NCBI RefSeq assembly: GCF_006538365.1
Contig: NZ_BJKN01000003.1
Coordinates: forward strand, 203,955-267,954
Length of the DNA: 64,000 nt
Direction of reading: 5' to 3'
Source: Moorella sp. E308F
Lineage (GTDB): Bacteria; Bacillota; DSM-521; Neomoorellales; Neomoorellaceae
Shown here: one piece after another, positions 55,937 to 64,000 of the stretch
Numbering within the stretch: the first letter of the stretch is position 1
How the letters are laid out: every line of letters begins with the position of its first letter
Made by a program: the position numbers and the translations under genes
The notes under the pieces: model-generated
The model's input: the letters and a program-made list of their open reading frames with translations, nothing else
Databases searched by the model: none
What the model was told of the DNA's origin: nothing

Positions 55937-56686
55937 GTGGGCGCGCCAGTAATCCAGCTGCAGGGGGTAACCAGGATCTACGCCAACGGTGAAAACCGCG
56001 TGCACGCCCTGCGGGGGATCGATTTAGAAATCGCCGCCGGGGAGATGGTAGCCGTCATGGGCGCCTCCGGGTCAGGCAAATCCACCCTCATGCACATCCT
56101 GGGCTGCCTGGACAAACCCACCAGCGGACGCTACCTGCTCCACGGCCAGGACGTCACCAGGCTGGCACCGGACCAGCTGGCCTACATCCGCAATCGGCAG
56201 ATTGGTTTCGTCTTCCAGAGCTTCAACCTCATCGGCAACATGACGGCCTGGGAAAACGTCGCCCTGCCCCTAATCTACGCCGGCGTCCCCCGGCGAGAAA
56301 TGCAGGCCAGGGCACTTACCGCCCTGCGGCAGGTAGGGCTGGAAGGGAGAGAAAACCACCTGCCGTCCCAGCTGTCCGGAGGCCAGCAGCAGCGGGTAGC
56401 CATCGCCCGCGCCCTGGTGAACGATCCGGCCATCATCCTGGCCGACGAGCCCACCGGCGCGCTAGATACCCGGACGAGCGTCGAGGTGATGGCCATTTTC
56501 CAGCGCCTGCACCGCGAGCGCGGCCTGACGGTCGTCATCGTCACCCATGAGCCCGACATCGCCGCCTACTGCCGGCGGCTGGTACGAGTACGGGACGGCC
56601 TGATCGTCGCCGATGAGGTCATAGAACAGCCGCGGCAGGCGGAAAAAGAGCTGGCGGCAGTGCCGGCAGGGGAGGGGAAAGGATGA
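55937..56686 (+). CDS. MacB-type ABC transporter ATPase
   Basis: 249-residue nucleotide-binding protein with Walker [10 protein letters not shown], signature [15 protein letters not shown] and Walker [12 protein letters not shown], the LolD/MacB class. GTG 55937 follows GGGAGG. It overlaps the permease by 4 bp. Substrates of such systems are often peptides or antibiotics; none can be inferred here. Confidence 0.95.
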   Translation: MGAPVIQLQGVTRIYANGENRVHALRGIDLEIAAGEMVAVMGASGSGKSTLMHILGCLDKPTSGRYLLHGQDVTRLAPDQLAYIRNRQIGFVFQSFNLIGNMTAWENVALPLIYAGVPRREMQARALTALRQVGLEGRENHLPSQLSGGQQQRVAIARALVNDPAIILADEPTGALDTRTSVEVMAIFQRLHRERGLTVVIVTHEPDIAAYCRRLVRVRDGLIVADEVIEQPRQAEKELAAVPAGEGKG

Positions 56687-57894
56687 ATCTCAGGGCGGCG
56701 CTGGCCGTAGCCTGGCGCGGGCTGCTGGCCAACAAGATGCGCTCCTTACTGACCATGCTGGGCATCATCATCGGCGTAGCGGCAGTAATCGTCATGGTCA
56801 GCATCGGCCAGGGGGCAACGGCCCAGGTAACAGAAAGGATAGCCCGCATGGGTTCCAACATATTGATGGTGCGGCCGGGGCTGGGGTTTGGACCGGTGCG
56901 CGGCGCCGCCGGGATCGAAAGCCTTACCCTGGACGACGCCACGGCCATAGCCGGCCTGCCGCTGGTGCAGAACGTCGCCCCGGAACTCAACCAGCAGGTG
57001 ACGGCCGCCGCCGGCAGCCAGACCTGGAGCACCACCGTCAAAGGCACCAGCGCTTCTTACCCGGAAATAAGAAACCTGGAGACAGCAGTCGGCTCCTTTT
57101 TCACCCCCGAAGACACCGAACGAGCCGCCCTGGTAGCCGTGTTAGGGCCGACAGTAGAGGCAAACCTCTTTCCAGACGACAGCAGCGCCGTCGGCCGGAC
57201 CATCACCCTCAATAATCTAAGATTTACCGTAATCGGTGTGCTGGCGGAGCAGGGCGGCGGCATGGGAGGCCAGGATCAGGACGACATGATCTACATTCCC
57301 ATCACCACCGCCCAGCAGCGCTTCACCGGCAGGCAGAACGTCCAGGTCATCAACGTCCAGGCCCGGGATGCCGCAAGCCTCAATACGGTGCAGGAAGAAA
57401 TCGCTGCCCTGCTGCGGCAGCGGCACCGCCTCAGTAGCCAGCAGGAAGACGACTTCAATATCCAGAACATGACGGCCATCATGGAGACGGTAGCCGACAC
57501 CACCAAAACCATGACCCTGCTGCTGGCCGGCGTGGCGGCGGTATCCCTGCTGGTGGGCGGCATCGGCATCATGAACATCATGCTGGTGTCCGTCACCGAG
57601 CGCACCCGGGAGATCGGCATCCGCATGGCCGTCGGTGCCACCAGCGGGGCCATCCTCACCCAGTTTCTCATCGAAGCCCTGGTATTGAGCCTGGCCGGCG
57701 GCGTGATCGGGATGCTGGCCGGCCTCGCCGGCAGCCGCCTGGTAGCCGTTCTGGCCGGCTGGCCGGCAGTCATCGCCCCAGCCTCCATCCTGCTGGCCAT
57801 CGGTTTTTCGGCCCTGGTGGGGATATTCTTCGGCTACTACCCGGCCCGCAAAGCCGCAACTTCCAACCCCATCGAAGCCCTGCGGTACGAGTAG
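56683..57894 (+). CDS. MacB-type FtsX-like permease
   Basis: 403-residue permease with four membrane helices: one near the N-terminus (MRSLLTMLGIIIGVAAVIVM), a large extracytoplasmic MacB core domain, then three helices at the C-terminus including VGGIGIMNIMLVSVTERTRE. Complete, and translationally coupled (ATGA) to the ATPase. Confidence 0.95.
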   Translation: MNLRAALAVAWRGLLANKMRSLLTMLGIIIGVAAVIVMVSIGQGATAQVTERIARMGSNILMVRPGLGFGPVRGAAGIESLTLDDATAIAGLPLVQNVAPELNQQVTAAAGSQTWSTTVKGTSASYPEIRNLETAVGSFFTPEDTERAALVAVLGPTVEANLFPDDSSAVGRTITLNNLRFTVIGVLAEQGGGMGGQDQDDMIYIPITTAQQRFTGRQNVQVINVQARDAASLNTVQEEIAALLRQRHRLSSQQEDDFNIQNMTAIMETVADTTKTMTLLLAGVAAVSLLVGGIGIMNIMLVSVTERTREIGIRMAVGATSGAILTQFLIEALVLSLAGGVIGMLAGLAGSRLVAVLAGWPAVIAPASILLAIGFSALVGIFFGYYPARKAATSNPIEALRYE

Positions 57895-57902
57895 ACTTAA
57901 AA

Positions 57903-57926
57903 AGCCCCCTGCAGTCACAGGGGGCT
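57903..57926. terminator. Terminator after the MacAB-like operon
   Basis: AGCCCCCT pairs with AGGGGGCT around a short loop. The T-run is better on the minus strand (CTTTTTAAG), so it may serve convergent transcripts as well. Confidence 0.75.
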
Positions 57927-58127
57927 CAATTTATCTTCCCGGCGGAGGATTATGACGTCACCCTTGCGATCGATGAGCTGTGCGGCGACAGTACTGCCGC
58001 CTGGCTCTACCAGCAGGTAGCAGCTGTTTTTTTCACGGCAGACAGTACCGCGGGCGGAAAGTTTACAAAAGGTTTCCCGGCGGCGCTGGAGGGCAAAAAT
58101 CGAAATTTTAACAGAAGGATTTTCCAA
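57915..58127 (-). CDS. Possible 70-residue protein of unknown function
   Basis: A minus-strand reading with normal local codon use: SVKISIFALQRRRETFCKLS and a beta-rich C-terminal half ending VIILRREDKLSPL. The only start near the conserved-looking part is TTG 58127, without an SD, so this may be the end of a decayed gene. Its stop lies in the preceding terminator. Not recognised. Confidence 0.25.
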   Translation of the reverse strand: MENPSVKISIFALQRRRETFCKLSARGTVCREKNSCYLLVEPGGSTVAAQLIDRKGDVIILRREDKLSPL

Positions 58128-58172
58128 ATGAGGAAAGAATATTTTAAATAAATCTCTTAAAGGAGGTTTTTT

Positions 58173-59315
58173 ATGATCAAAAAGTATTTTTTCCTCGTGT
58201 TTGCGTTGTTCTTCTTTATAGCCCTGGGTGGGGCAAATGCGGTAGCGGCAGACATCGATGCCAGACCGCTTGTAGTCCAGGGAGCGATGGATCTGGAGAT
58301 ACAAGAACTGGTGAAAGCATTGGATAACCCCAAAGAAATAACCTTTGGCAGCTGGACTTTTTGGCAAGGAACGATTGACAATCTTCCAGTTGTTGTTTCC
58401 CGTACTGAAGTAGGTATTACTAACGCTGCCGCCGCTACGCTCTTGGCTATTGAGAAATTTCATCCTTGGGCTATAATCAACCAGGGAACATCAGGGGGCC
58501 ACGACCCTTCTTTACACCGTTTTGATATTGTCTTAGGAGAAAAGGCCATTAATTACGGAAAGTTCAAGTCTAACCACCGGGATTATGGGCAGGGCACTAA
58601 TCCTCTGGAGTGGATACCAGAAGATGTAAAATTGAATTTGGATGGCAAGAGGATAAGTTTTCACGGTTTTGAGGGCGACCAGGAATTATTGAAGATAGCC
58701 GAAAGTGTAGCCAGTAGCTATCAATACGGTCGGGTTGTCAGGGGAGTAATTGGCACTGCAGATGAATGGAACCGGGAACTAGATCGTATAAAATGGGCGC
58801 ATGAACGACTTGGTACTTCAGTAGAAGAAATGGAAACAGCATCGGCGGCTCAAGTTGCCCGGGCATACAATATACCTTTTCTTGGTATTCGCATCTTATC
58901 CAATAGCGAACCCCAAAATGAAAACTGGGATCCCAAGGCAGGGGCCTATTGCCAGGAATATGTCTTGCAAGTGATTAAAGCCATAGCAAAAACAAAGAAT
59001 TTGCAGGATTTAACACCTAACTTCAAAGTTTTCATTGACGGTTCTGAGGTTAATTTAAAACATACTCCCTTTGCCATTAATGACGTTGTATACCTGCCTG
59101 TCAGAGAAGTTTTCACCAGAATGGGCGGAACAGTCGCTTGGGATAATGAACAACGCTTAGCTTGGGTTAAATTAAAAGATAAAGATATAGTTATTAAAGC
59201 AACGAGTGAGGGCTTGTTGCGAGATAGCATCCTATATATGCCGGTTCCCATGATAGCTCAGTCAACTGATTACCATTTAATACTTAATGACTATGAAGTA
59301 CGCCTTTACCGTTAA
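58173..59315 (+). CDS. Secreted nucleoside phosphorylase/nucleosidase fused to a copper-amine-oxidase-N stalk domain
   Basis: 380 residues. A signal peptide (1-26, cleavage near NAVAA) is followed by a PNP_UDP/MTA-SAH nucleosidase domain (about 30-275) and then a C-terminal copper amine oxidase N-like stalk domain (about 285-380, INDVVYLPVREVFTRMGGTV). The nucleosidase shows INQGTSGGHDP and EEMETASAAQVA, where E221 is the ribose-binding Glu. At the usual Asp of MTA/SAH nucleosidases it reads ILSNSE (N244). Stalk domains bind cell-surface polymers, so it probably acts outside the cell. The gene has its own SD (AAAGGAGG) and terminator. Confidence 0.85.
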   Translation: MIKKYFFLVFALFFFIALGGANAVAADIDARPLVVQGAMDLEIQELVKALDNPKEITFGSWTFWQGTIDNLPVVVSRTEVGITNAAAATLLAIEKFHPWAIINQGTSGGHDPSLHRFDIVLGEKAINYGKFKSNHRDYGQGTNPLEWIPEDVKLNLDGKRISFHGFEGDQELLKIAESVASSYQYGRVVRGVIGTADEWNRELDRIKWAHERLGTSVEEMETASAAQVARAYNIPFLGIRILSNSEPQNENWDPKAGAYCQEYVLQVIKAIAKTKNLQDLTPNFKVFIDGSEVNLKHTPFAINDVVYLPVREVFTRMGGTVAWDNEQRLAWVKLKDKDIVIKATSEGLLRDSILYMPVPMIAQSTDYHLILNDYEVRLYR

Positions 59316-59332
59316 AAAAGAAGCACAAAGGT

Positions 59333-59366
59333 AATCACCCCCCCTGCATTGAGGGGGGTGATTTTT
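59333..59366 (+). terminator. Terminator after the secreted nucleosidase
   Basis: AATCACCCCCC pairs with GGGGGGTGATT, followed by T residues: a strong intrinsic terminator. Confidence 0.9.
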
Positions 59367-59469
59367 GCCGAAAAGGGCTTATACCGGGCGCTAAGGATGG
59401 TTAATAAAACATGAAAATGAAAAAGGGTATATGAGCCCAGGACAACTATTTAGCTAGTGAAATAAAAGA

Positions 59470-59751
59470 TTAAGCTTCACTTATTGAAAGCTCCATTAAA
59501 ATCAAAAAGGCGATACTGGTGATCTGGTTAACCAATTCCTTATAAAACTTACGCTCCTGGCGCCATATTTTATTTTTTTCGATAAAGGCGTTTATCAGGT
59601 CCTCGACGGGGCCGACGATAATTATTGCCAGGGCAATATATAGCGGTATCCGGGAACGGCCACTTAATAATTTCGCGAAACATTCGATTACAACTATAGT
59701 CCCTAAGAGGTAAGAAAGAGAGCCGAGAATTTTGTTTATATCATCAGTCAT
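59470..59751 (-). CDS. Small membrane protein, possibly PsiE-like
   Basis: 93 residues with hydrophobic segments near 10-30 (SYLLGTIVVIECFAKLL), 33-50 (IPLYIALAIIIVGPVEDLI) and 76-90. It has an SD-like AGGTGA upstream. Similarity to PsiE-type membrane proteins is only a weak impression; function unknown. Confidence 0.6.
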   Translation of the reverse strand: MTDDINKILGSLSYLLGTIVVIECFAKLLSGRSRIPLYIALAIIIVGPVEDLINAFIEKNKIWRQERKFYKELVNQITSIAFLILMELSISEA

Positions 59752-59903
59752 ATAAAATCACCTGGTATAATTTACCTCATACAGGTATATTATTCTTGAC
59801 TATGTAAGAAGGTGTTAAACTAGCGGGGTGCTGCTAAAACTTAATAACAGATATAAGAGAATTACATAAGTTTTTACTTTAGCGTAGTCAAGGAGATGAA
59901 GGG

Positions 59904-60525
59904 ATGAAGATAAGGATCTTTAGTTTTGCCCATATGCATGCCTACAGTTACGCCGGCGCCCTTACCCGCCTGCCTGGGTGGAGTTCGCTGGCCTAGCGGA
60001 CGACGACGCCGGGCGGGGCCGCGCTGCCGCCGGGCAGTTTGGCACTCGTTACTTCCCTACGATTGACACCCTCCTAGAAACAGATATCGACGGGGTTATC
60101 ATCTGTTCCGCCAATGCCGAACACGCCCGCCTGGCCCTGGACGAAGCAGCCCATGGCAAGCATATCCTATGCGACAAAGCCATTGCTACCACCGTCGAAG
60201 ATGCCACCCGCATGATCGCTGCCTGCCGGGAAAACAAGGTGGGCATTGCCTTTCCCTGCCGCTTTCACCTGGCGGCGCGACGGCTGCGCCAGGAAATCCA
60301 GGCCGGTAAGCTGGGCCGGGTGGTAGCCATCCGCGCTGCCAATCACGGCTCGGTGTCGCCGGCAGGTTTTTAGACCGGGAAAAGGCCGGAGGCGCTGTCC
60401 AGCATGACGACGGCCAGAGACTTTTCCTTGCAGGACGGTATCATCGTCCTGCCGGACCGGTTAATCGCCGGCGGTACTTTAACGATCTTTTATCGTCGGC
60501 CGCCTGATCTACGTAAAGCCCGGGG
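59904..60525 (+). pseudogene. Gfo/Idh/MocA-type oxidoreductase, frameshifted and truncated
   Basis: ATG 59904 with a good SD starts KIRIFSFAHMHAYSYAGALT, then a missing base near 59975 shifts the frame to VEFAGLADDDAGRGRAAAGQ. The Rossmann-like dehydrogenase reading continues through EHARLALDEAAHGKHILCDK and RFHLAARRLRQEIQAGKLGR to a stop at 60371-60373. Later sequence is decayed. About half of a normal 330-residue enzyme is recognisable, so it is inactive. Confidence 0.7.
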
Positions 60526-61444
60526 TAAAAGAAAGATACAAAATGTTATATTGACTAGCCACGATGGGTACGATTTTTAACATCGCTCGGATAGCAGCGT
60601 TGCGCAGGTTATTTCCCCGGTAGATCCATAGCCGGGCGCGGTTCTGCCCAGGGTTTGGGCCAGGTCGTGAATGGCCGCCGTCAGGTCGTCGAGTTTTTTC
60701 TCCACCCTGACTAAGAGGTATATCCTTCTGATATTATTTTGGAAAGGCTACAGGGTAGATTGACTAAGAAAACGAGAGGAATACAAAGGAAAAAATACTG
60801 CAGACATTTTATTTGTATCTTAACGATTATATGAACTCCTGTAGCTAATTTTTATGGTTTGATATGACAAACATGCTCGGTTTCCGGTTGAAACAAAGAG
60901 ATGATCAGAACCAGGCATCGTTATTCTAGGATACCTATCACGAACAAATGACTATGGATATCCCACTTATACTTTTGACAGCAACTTGAGGGGATATATT
61001 GGGTTCATGTGAACTCTAGCAGTAGAAAAATTCATATTGAGATGGTAAATCCTAAGGGATAGGTCTAACCATATCCCTTTTAGCTTTTTTTCTACCGCCC
61101 GGCGCGTTGTTGCCAGGCAGTTTTTTATTACCTTCCTGGCGATATGAACTAGCTGTAACCCTATCCCTTTAAAATGTAATAAAGGTGTTACCCCCATCTC
61201 TCAACGCTTCCTGTAATTCGTCTGGCAAAAACCGTATTATATCCACCAAATCCCGCATTATATCCTGAGAATGGATCGGATTCAGTATGTTGGTGATAAA
61301 ATTTAGATAAAAAAGGGGGTGATTCCTTTGGGTATTGAAGTTTAATATGAAAAATCCCACAATATTTTGTAGTTAAGGAATTCTCATTAGCGCATCCCAG
61401 CACATTAGGATACCGTAATATTAATATAGCAAGGAGGTTGTTTT
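60526..61444. other. Gene-poor accessory stretch
   Basis: No convincing gene. A short minus-strand reading around 60715-60580 (EKKLDDLTAAIHDLAQTLGR) looks like a decayed protein end. A 63-residue minus-strand reading at 61169-61360 has no clear SD or family. The first copy of the 63-bp repeat is at 61093-61155. The DNA is AT-rich and probably a graveyard of insertions and deletions. Confidence 0.5.
61093..61155 (+). repeat. 63-bp repeat with terminator, copy 1
   Basis: This stretch is identical to 63370-63432 except for one base (GGCAG here, GGCGG there). It contains a hairpin followed by TTTTTT and then the unrelated tail TATTACCTTCCTGGCGATAT. The single change weakens the stem in this copy (ACCGCC no longer fully matches). 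The two copies flank the 61.2-63.4 kb block of secreted and membrane genes as direct repeats. Confidence 0.9.
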
Positions 61445-62250
61445 ATGCTAAAACGTAAATTAATGTTTAGCTTGTTCACGGTTTTGGCATTACTTTTTAC
61501 TGCAATATGTTCAGCCCATGCCACAGAAAAATCTTTAAAAGAGCCTCGTGATTTTAGGCAATATTTAGAGCAACAAATATCCCTAAGTAATAATGCTAAA
61601 CAGAAAAATCTCTAGAAATGATACTGGAGATGCAGAAAGTTACAGAAGAACAAATAAGAAGAAGCGTTAAAAAAACCGAACCCTCGGAATTACAAGCAGA
61701 TGATGTAGATGTTTATCTTGGTAGTGACTGTGATTTTTATGCTGCTGAAGGAGGAGGCCGTGGTGGTAGCGGATTATATAGTGTAGATTTTGATTTGAAT
61801 AATAATCGCAATCTGGTAAAGGTGTGGTCGGTGATTAACAATTCATCAGGTTGGGCATGGACCGGTAAAGTTTTCAAAGTAAACGGGACAGGCTCACAAA
61901 TTGCTAGCTTTTCTATAGAAGGATATTACTCTGCATATCTTAATTTTGCACCGGACACTGGGGCTGTTAGTATTGGAGGGGTAGATTTTAAATTATATGA
62001 TCTAACTGAAGACAGAGAAGTTGCATCTAAAAGCATAGCAACTTTTATCCCTCCATTTGATGGTAGTGGTCAAACTTTTACAGAAAATTATTCCCGGCCA
62101 AATGTTTTTCAGGTTGAACTTAAAGCAGGTCATTACTATCGAGCTTATTTAATAACTCAAGGTTATACTGTTATAAATGGTATATTTACCTCTTATGATC
62201 TTTCTACTAATAAATATAGTGATTGGTATCGCATACAGATAGACTTTTAA
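61445..62250 (+). pseudogene. Secreted protein of unknown function, interrupted by one frameshift
   Basis: ATG 61445 after AAGGAGG starts a signal peptide (KRKLMFSLFTVLALLFTAIC, cleavage near SAHA). The frame stops at TAG 61613, right after an A5 tract. A one-base shift continues without break as LEMILEMQKVTEEQIRRSVK and then about 200 beta-rich residues (VDVYLGSDCDFYAAEGGGRG, GWAWTGKVFKVNGTGSQIAS) to the stop at 62250. The whole would be about 268 residues. Unless the assembly has an error, the protein is lost. Not recognised. Confidence 0.6.
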
Positions 62251-62635
62251 TGTTTAGCTTAAAAAATTAACTTATGAAGGAGGGGGTATTTATCCCCCTA
62301 ATTTTTTAAAGAAAACATATTAGGTCTATTACCAAACTGGAAGGAACCTGTAATCGGGAGATCGAATCATGATGAGGATGGATAATTATTAAAGATAGAT
62401 GATGAGCAAAAATGATGAGCCAGAAGTCCAATGAAGCAAGCTGTTTTACTATTCAACCTGAAAGAAGGGGGTACCTCTAACCACTTTTAAAGAGCAGTTA
62501 ACAAAGGACCTCAGTTTCTCAGTTTCATCTATAAACTTACTCATTCGTACTATAGCTTCACGAAGGCTTGGAGTGTCAACGCTTGGAAATTACCAAGAAC
62601 TAATGTAAAAATTTAAGATATAAGAGGTGAATTTA
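62251..62635. other. Gap with one terminator and no gene
   Basis: After the terminator at 62281-62308, nothing is seen that codes for a protein or a known RNA. The DNA is AT-rich with several stops in all frames. Confidence 0.5.
62281..62308 (+). terminator. Terminator after the secreted protein
   Basis: AGGGGG pairs with CCCCCT around a 7-nt loop, followed by TTTTTT. Confidence 0.85.
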
Positions 62636-62923
62636 GTGGATATTTTTAGCATGCCACTTGTGTTTATAGGGATTTTAATCTGCCATAAATATAAATACAA
62701 TAACCTTTATCGTTATGCCACAAGGTTTTTTATTTTACTTGCCGTTTCGCAAATATTTATTTTAGCTCCAAGTCTCCTATATTCAACTGAGCTTTCACTG
62801 AAAACTACTTTATTTATTATGAATGTTTTTCGTTACTCAGGCTATATTTTAATTATTATTGCCTATATAATGCTTGTTTTGGGTTTCTGGTGCTATAAAA
62901 ACAATAGAGGCGATAAATCATGA
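62636..62923 (+). CDS. Small three-helix membrane protein
   Basis: 95 residues, very hydrophobic, with helices about 5-15, 26-50 (FFILLAVSQIFILAPSLLY) and 60-88. GTG 62636 follows AAGAGGTGA; GTG 62627 overlaps that SD. It ends in a charged tail (KNNRGDKS). The next gene overlaps by 4 bp. Unrecognised; AT-rich codon use unlike the core genes. Confidence 0.65.
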   Translation: MDIFSMPLVFIGILICHKYKYNNLYRYATRFFILLAVSQIFILAPSLLYSTELSLKTTLFIMNVFRYSGYILIIIAYIMLVLGFWCYKNNRGDKS

Positions 62924-63228
62924 TATTATTAGTATATATTATAATCTCTATTATAGCCATTACAGGAATGTATGTTTGCTATGCGCAGATTAAAAAGGAC
63001 TTGATTTTTTGTTATGGAATATGGTTTTTTGCTCTGGTTGTATTTTATTACCTTATTAAGATAACTATACACTTTATCCCATTAAATTTATTTCTTAGAG
63101 GGGTAGGTATGTCTTATACTAATATTGGTATGGTGATATCAGGGATTCAAATTTTTAATAGCTTAATCTTATTTACAGCCTTTATAATCCTTATTGTTGG
63201 TTTTTCTCGATGTAAAAACTCCCTGTAG
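62920..63228 (+). CDS. Small three-helix membrane protein, partner of the preceding gene
   Basis: 102 residues with hydrophobic helices near 3-22, 30-52 and 75-98. It is coupled to the previous gene by ATGA. Layout (three helices, short loops, basic end FSRCKNSL) is like its neighbour, and they may be distant paralogues or a two-subunit complex. Function unknown. Confidence 0.65.
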   Translation: MILLVYIIISIIAITGMYVCYAQIKKDLIFCYGIWFFALVVFYYLIKITIHFIPLNLFLRGVGMSYTNIGMVISGIQIFNSLILFTAFIILIVGFSRCKNSL

Positions 63229-63369
63229 TGAACTCCCCCTAACCCGGGGTTAGGGTAGTATCCTGCATAGCAGCCTGGAGGAGGGCATATGATCTGATAG
63301 CCTGATGGCTGCTCCGGAAAAGCATTTCAAGCATAAGTTAAATGTTAGCTAAAACACGTTCTTTATTGC

Positions 63370-63432
63370 TACCGCCCGGCGCGTTGTTGCCAGGCGGTTT
63401 TTTATTACCTTCCTGGCGATATGAACTAGCTG
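63370..63432 (+). repeat. 63-bp repeat with terminator, copy 2
   Basis: This is the second copy of the repeat at 61093-61155. Here the stem ACCGCC/GGCGGT is fully paired and followed by TTTTTT. It lies just before the truncated IS3-type element. Confidence 0.9.
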
Positions 63433-63440
63433 CGGAATGC

Positions 63441-63680
63441 CTATCTATGACAGGGAAATTTAGGTTTATGGCGAATAATGACATAAAAAACAGTATAGAG
63501 AAAACCGGTCAGAACGCGCTTTTTATTGACTACATAGCCTATATCCCTTTGTAGTATATGCAGGTGCGGTTGGTCTAAAAGTTCCGCCTGCCTCTTTACT
63601 GAGATTTCGGGGTGATGACGCTCCACCATTTCACGTCTTTTGACGGCGCTCGTTGAGTTCGGCAGATTTTTTTCAACCAA
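63441..63680 (-). pseudogene. IS3-type transposase OrfB, 5' fragment
   Basis: The start resembles OrfB N-termini (KRREMVERHHPEISVKRQAE followed by LLD), overlapping the end of orfA in another frame as in IS3 elements that use -1 frameshifting. After about 40 residues it turns into unrelated sequence and stops at 63441, so the DDE catalytic core is missing. Confidence 0.75.
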
Positions 63681-63943
63681 TTGACCTCTATGGTCAACTG
63701 GCCTATTTGCTTGATCAGTTCCTCCTTCTCGGCTTCATACTGCTTTCTCATCTTTTCCAGTTCGCTGGCGCCGCGGGTGAAAAGGGAAGGGAGGTTCTCT
63801 ATGGCCTCAGCCTTCCATCGGTGTAGCTGGGTGGGGTGGACTTCGTATTGAGCAGCGATCTCGGCTACTGTCTTCTCCCCACGGAGCATTTCCAACACGA
63901 TGTTTGCTTTTTGTTCAGCTGTAAATTTTTTTCTCTTTTCCAT
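63596..63943 (-). CDS. IS3-type transposase OrfA
   Basis: 115 residues. The helix-turn-helix EIAAQYEVHPTQLHRWKAEA is followed by a leucine-zipper-like coiled coil (ELEKMRKQYEAEKEELIKQI), the normal OrfA layout. The start ATG 63943 lies close to the IS end. Intact, but without OrfB it would only bind DNA. Confidence 0.9.
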   Translation of the reverse strand: MEKRKKFTAEQKANIVLEMLRGEKTVAEIAAQYEVHPTQLHRWKAEAIENLPSLFTRGASELEKMRKQYEAEKEELIKQIGQLTIEVNWLKKICRTQRAPSKDVKWWSVITPKSQ

Positions 63944-64000
63944 GTCACCATTATAGCTTAATTTTTTTGTTTTTGTGTCTTAACCTATGGGTCCATTATA

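Larger units (their letters stand above)
63441..63995 (-). mobile_element. Truncated IS3-family insertion sequence
   Basis: The element runs on the minus strand from a terminal sequence near 63975-63995 (TGGACCCATAGGTTAAGACA read on the minus strand), through complete orfA and into the first codons of orfB, where it is cut. The second terminal repeat is not in place, so the element cannot move by itself. Confidence 0.75.

Noticed and set aside
61169..61360. 63-residue minus-strand frame
   Set aside because: No SD, no recognisable family, and it lies in decayed AT-rich DNA.

Overview
This 64 kb window looks like the chromosome of a thermophilic, spore-forming acetogenic Firmicute of the Moorella thermoacetica type. 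The evidence is the GC-rich coding sequence, frequent GTG and TTG starts with strong Shine-Dalgarno (SD) sites, the sporulation pair yqfC-yqfD, a class A RNase P RNA and a Clostridia-like core gene order. This assignment is by recognition of gene content and sequence, not by a database search.

Layout. 0-23 kb is a dense housekeeping stretch on the plus strand: grpE(end)-dnaK-dnaJ-rsmE, mtaB-HIT-rpsU, yqfC-yqfD-phoH-pgpH-ybeY-dgkA, cdd-era-yqzL-recO, glyQS, and ccpN-ppsR-ppdK (control of pyruvate/PEP flux). 23-26 kb is a scar zone holding a DeoR regulator followed by a decapitated sugar permease, a transposase relic, a C-terminal Rpn-like fragment and a frameshifted nucleotidyltransferase. 26-30 kb carries a complete glyoxylate-to-glycerate operon (carboligase, hydroxypyruvate isomerase, tartronate semialdehyde reductase). 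30-41 kb returns to mostly housekeeping genes (Clp-fold protease, DUF523, RNase HI, rubredoxin, iron-sulfur flavoprotein, dGTPase, dnaG-rpoD, two tRNAs, trmK-nif3) and ends in rnpB.

42-46 kb is a CRISPR array of 52 complete repeats plus one truncated repeat. No intact cas gene is visible, only a frameshifted 3' piece of cas6 just upstream of the leader. 46-53 kb holds adenine deaminase divergent from a BMP-type nucleoside ABC importer; the importer has a promoter and a leader RNA ending in a terminator. 53-58 kb has a HepT/MntA toxin-antitoxin pair and a MacAB-like exporter. 58-64 kb is AT-richer and accessory: a secreted nucleosidase fused to a stalk domain, broken genes, small membrane proteins, a duplicated 63-bp terminator repeat and a truncated IS3-type element running to the window end.

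Most notable: the P12 region of RNase P RNA holds a 108-nt hairpin whose perfect 21-nt arms share 16 nt with the arms of a palindrome near 4.4 kb. That second palindrome lies inside a 224-bp insert flanked by a 12-bp direct repeat, and the insert interrupts a copy of another dispersed repeat whose intact copy forms the dnaK leader. Other points worth checking are a probable AUC start codon for ppsR, a glyoxylate carboligase that keeps the canonical catalytic Glu, an Asn in place of the usual Asp in the secreted nucleosidase, and a tRNA terminator that also carries the trmK ribosome binding site.
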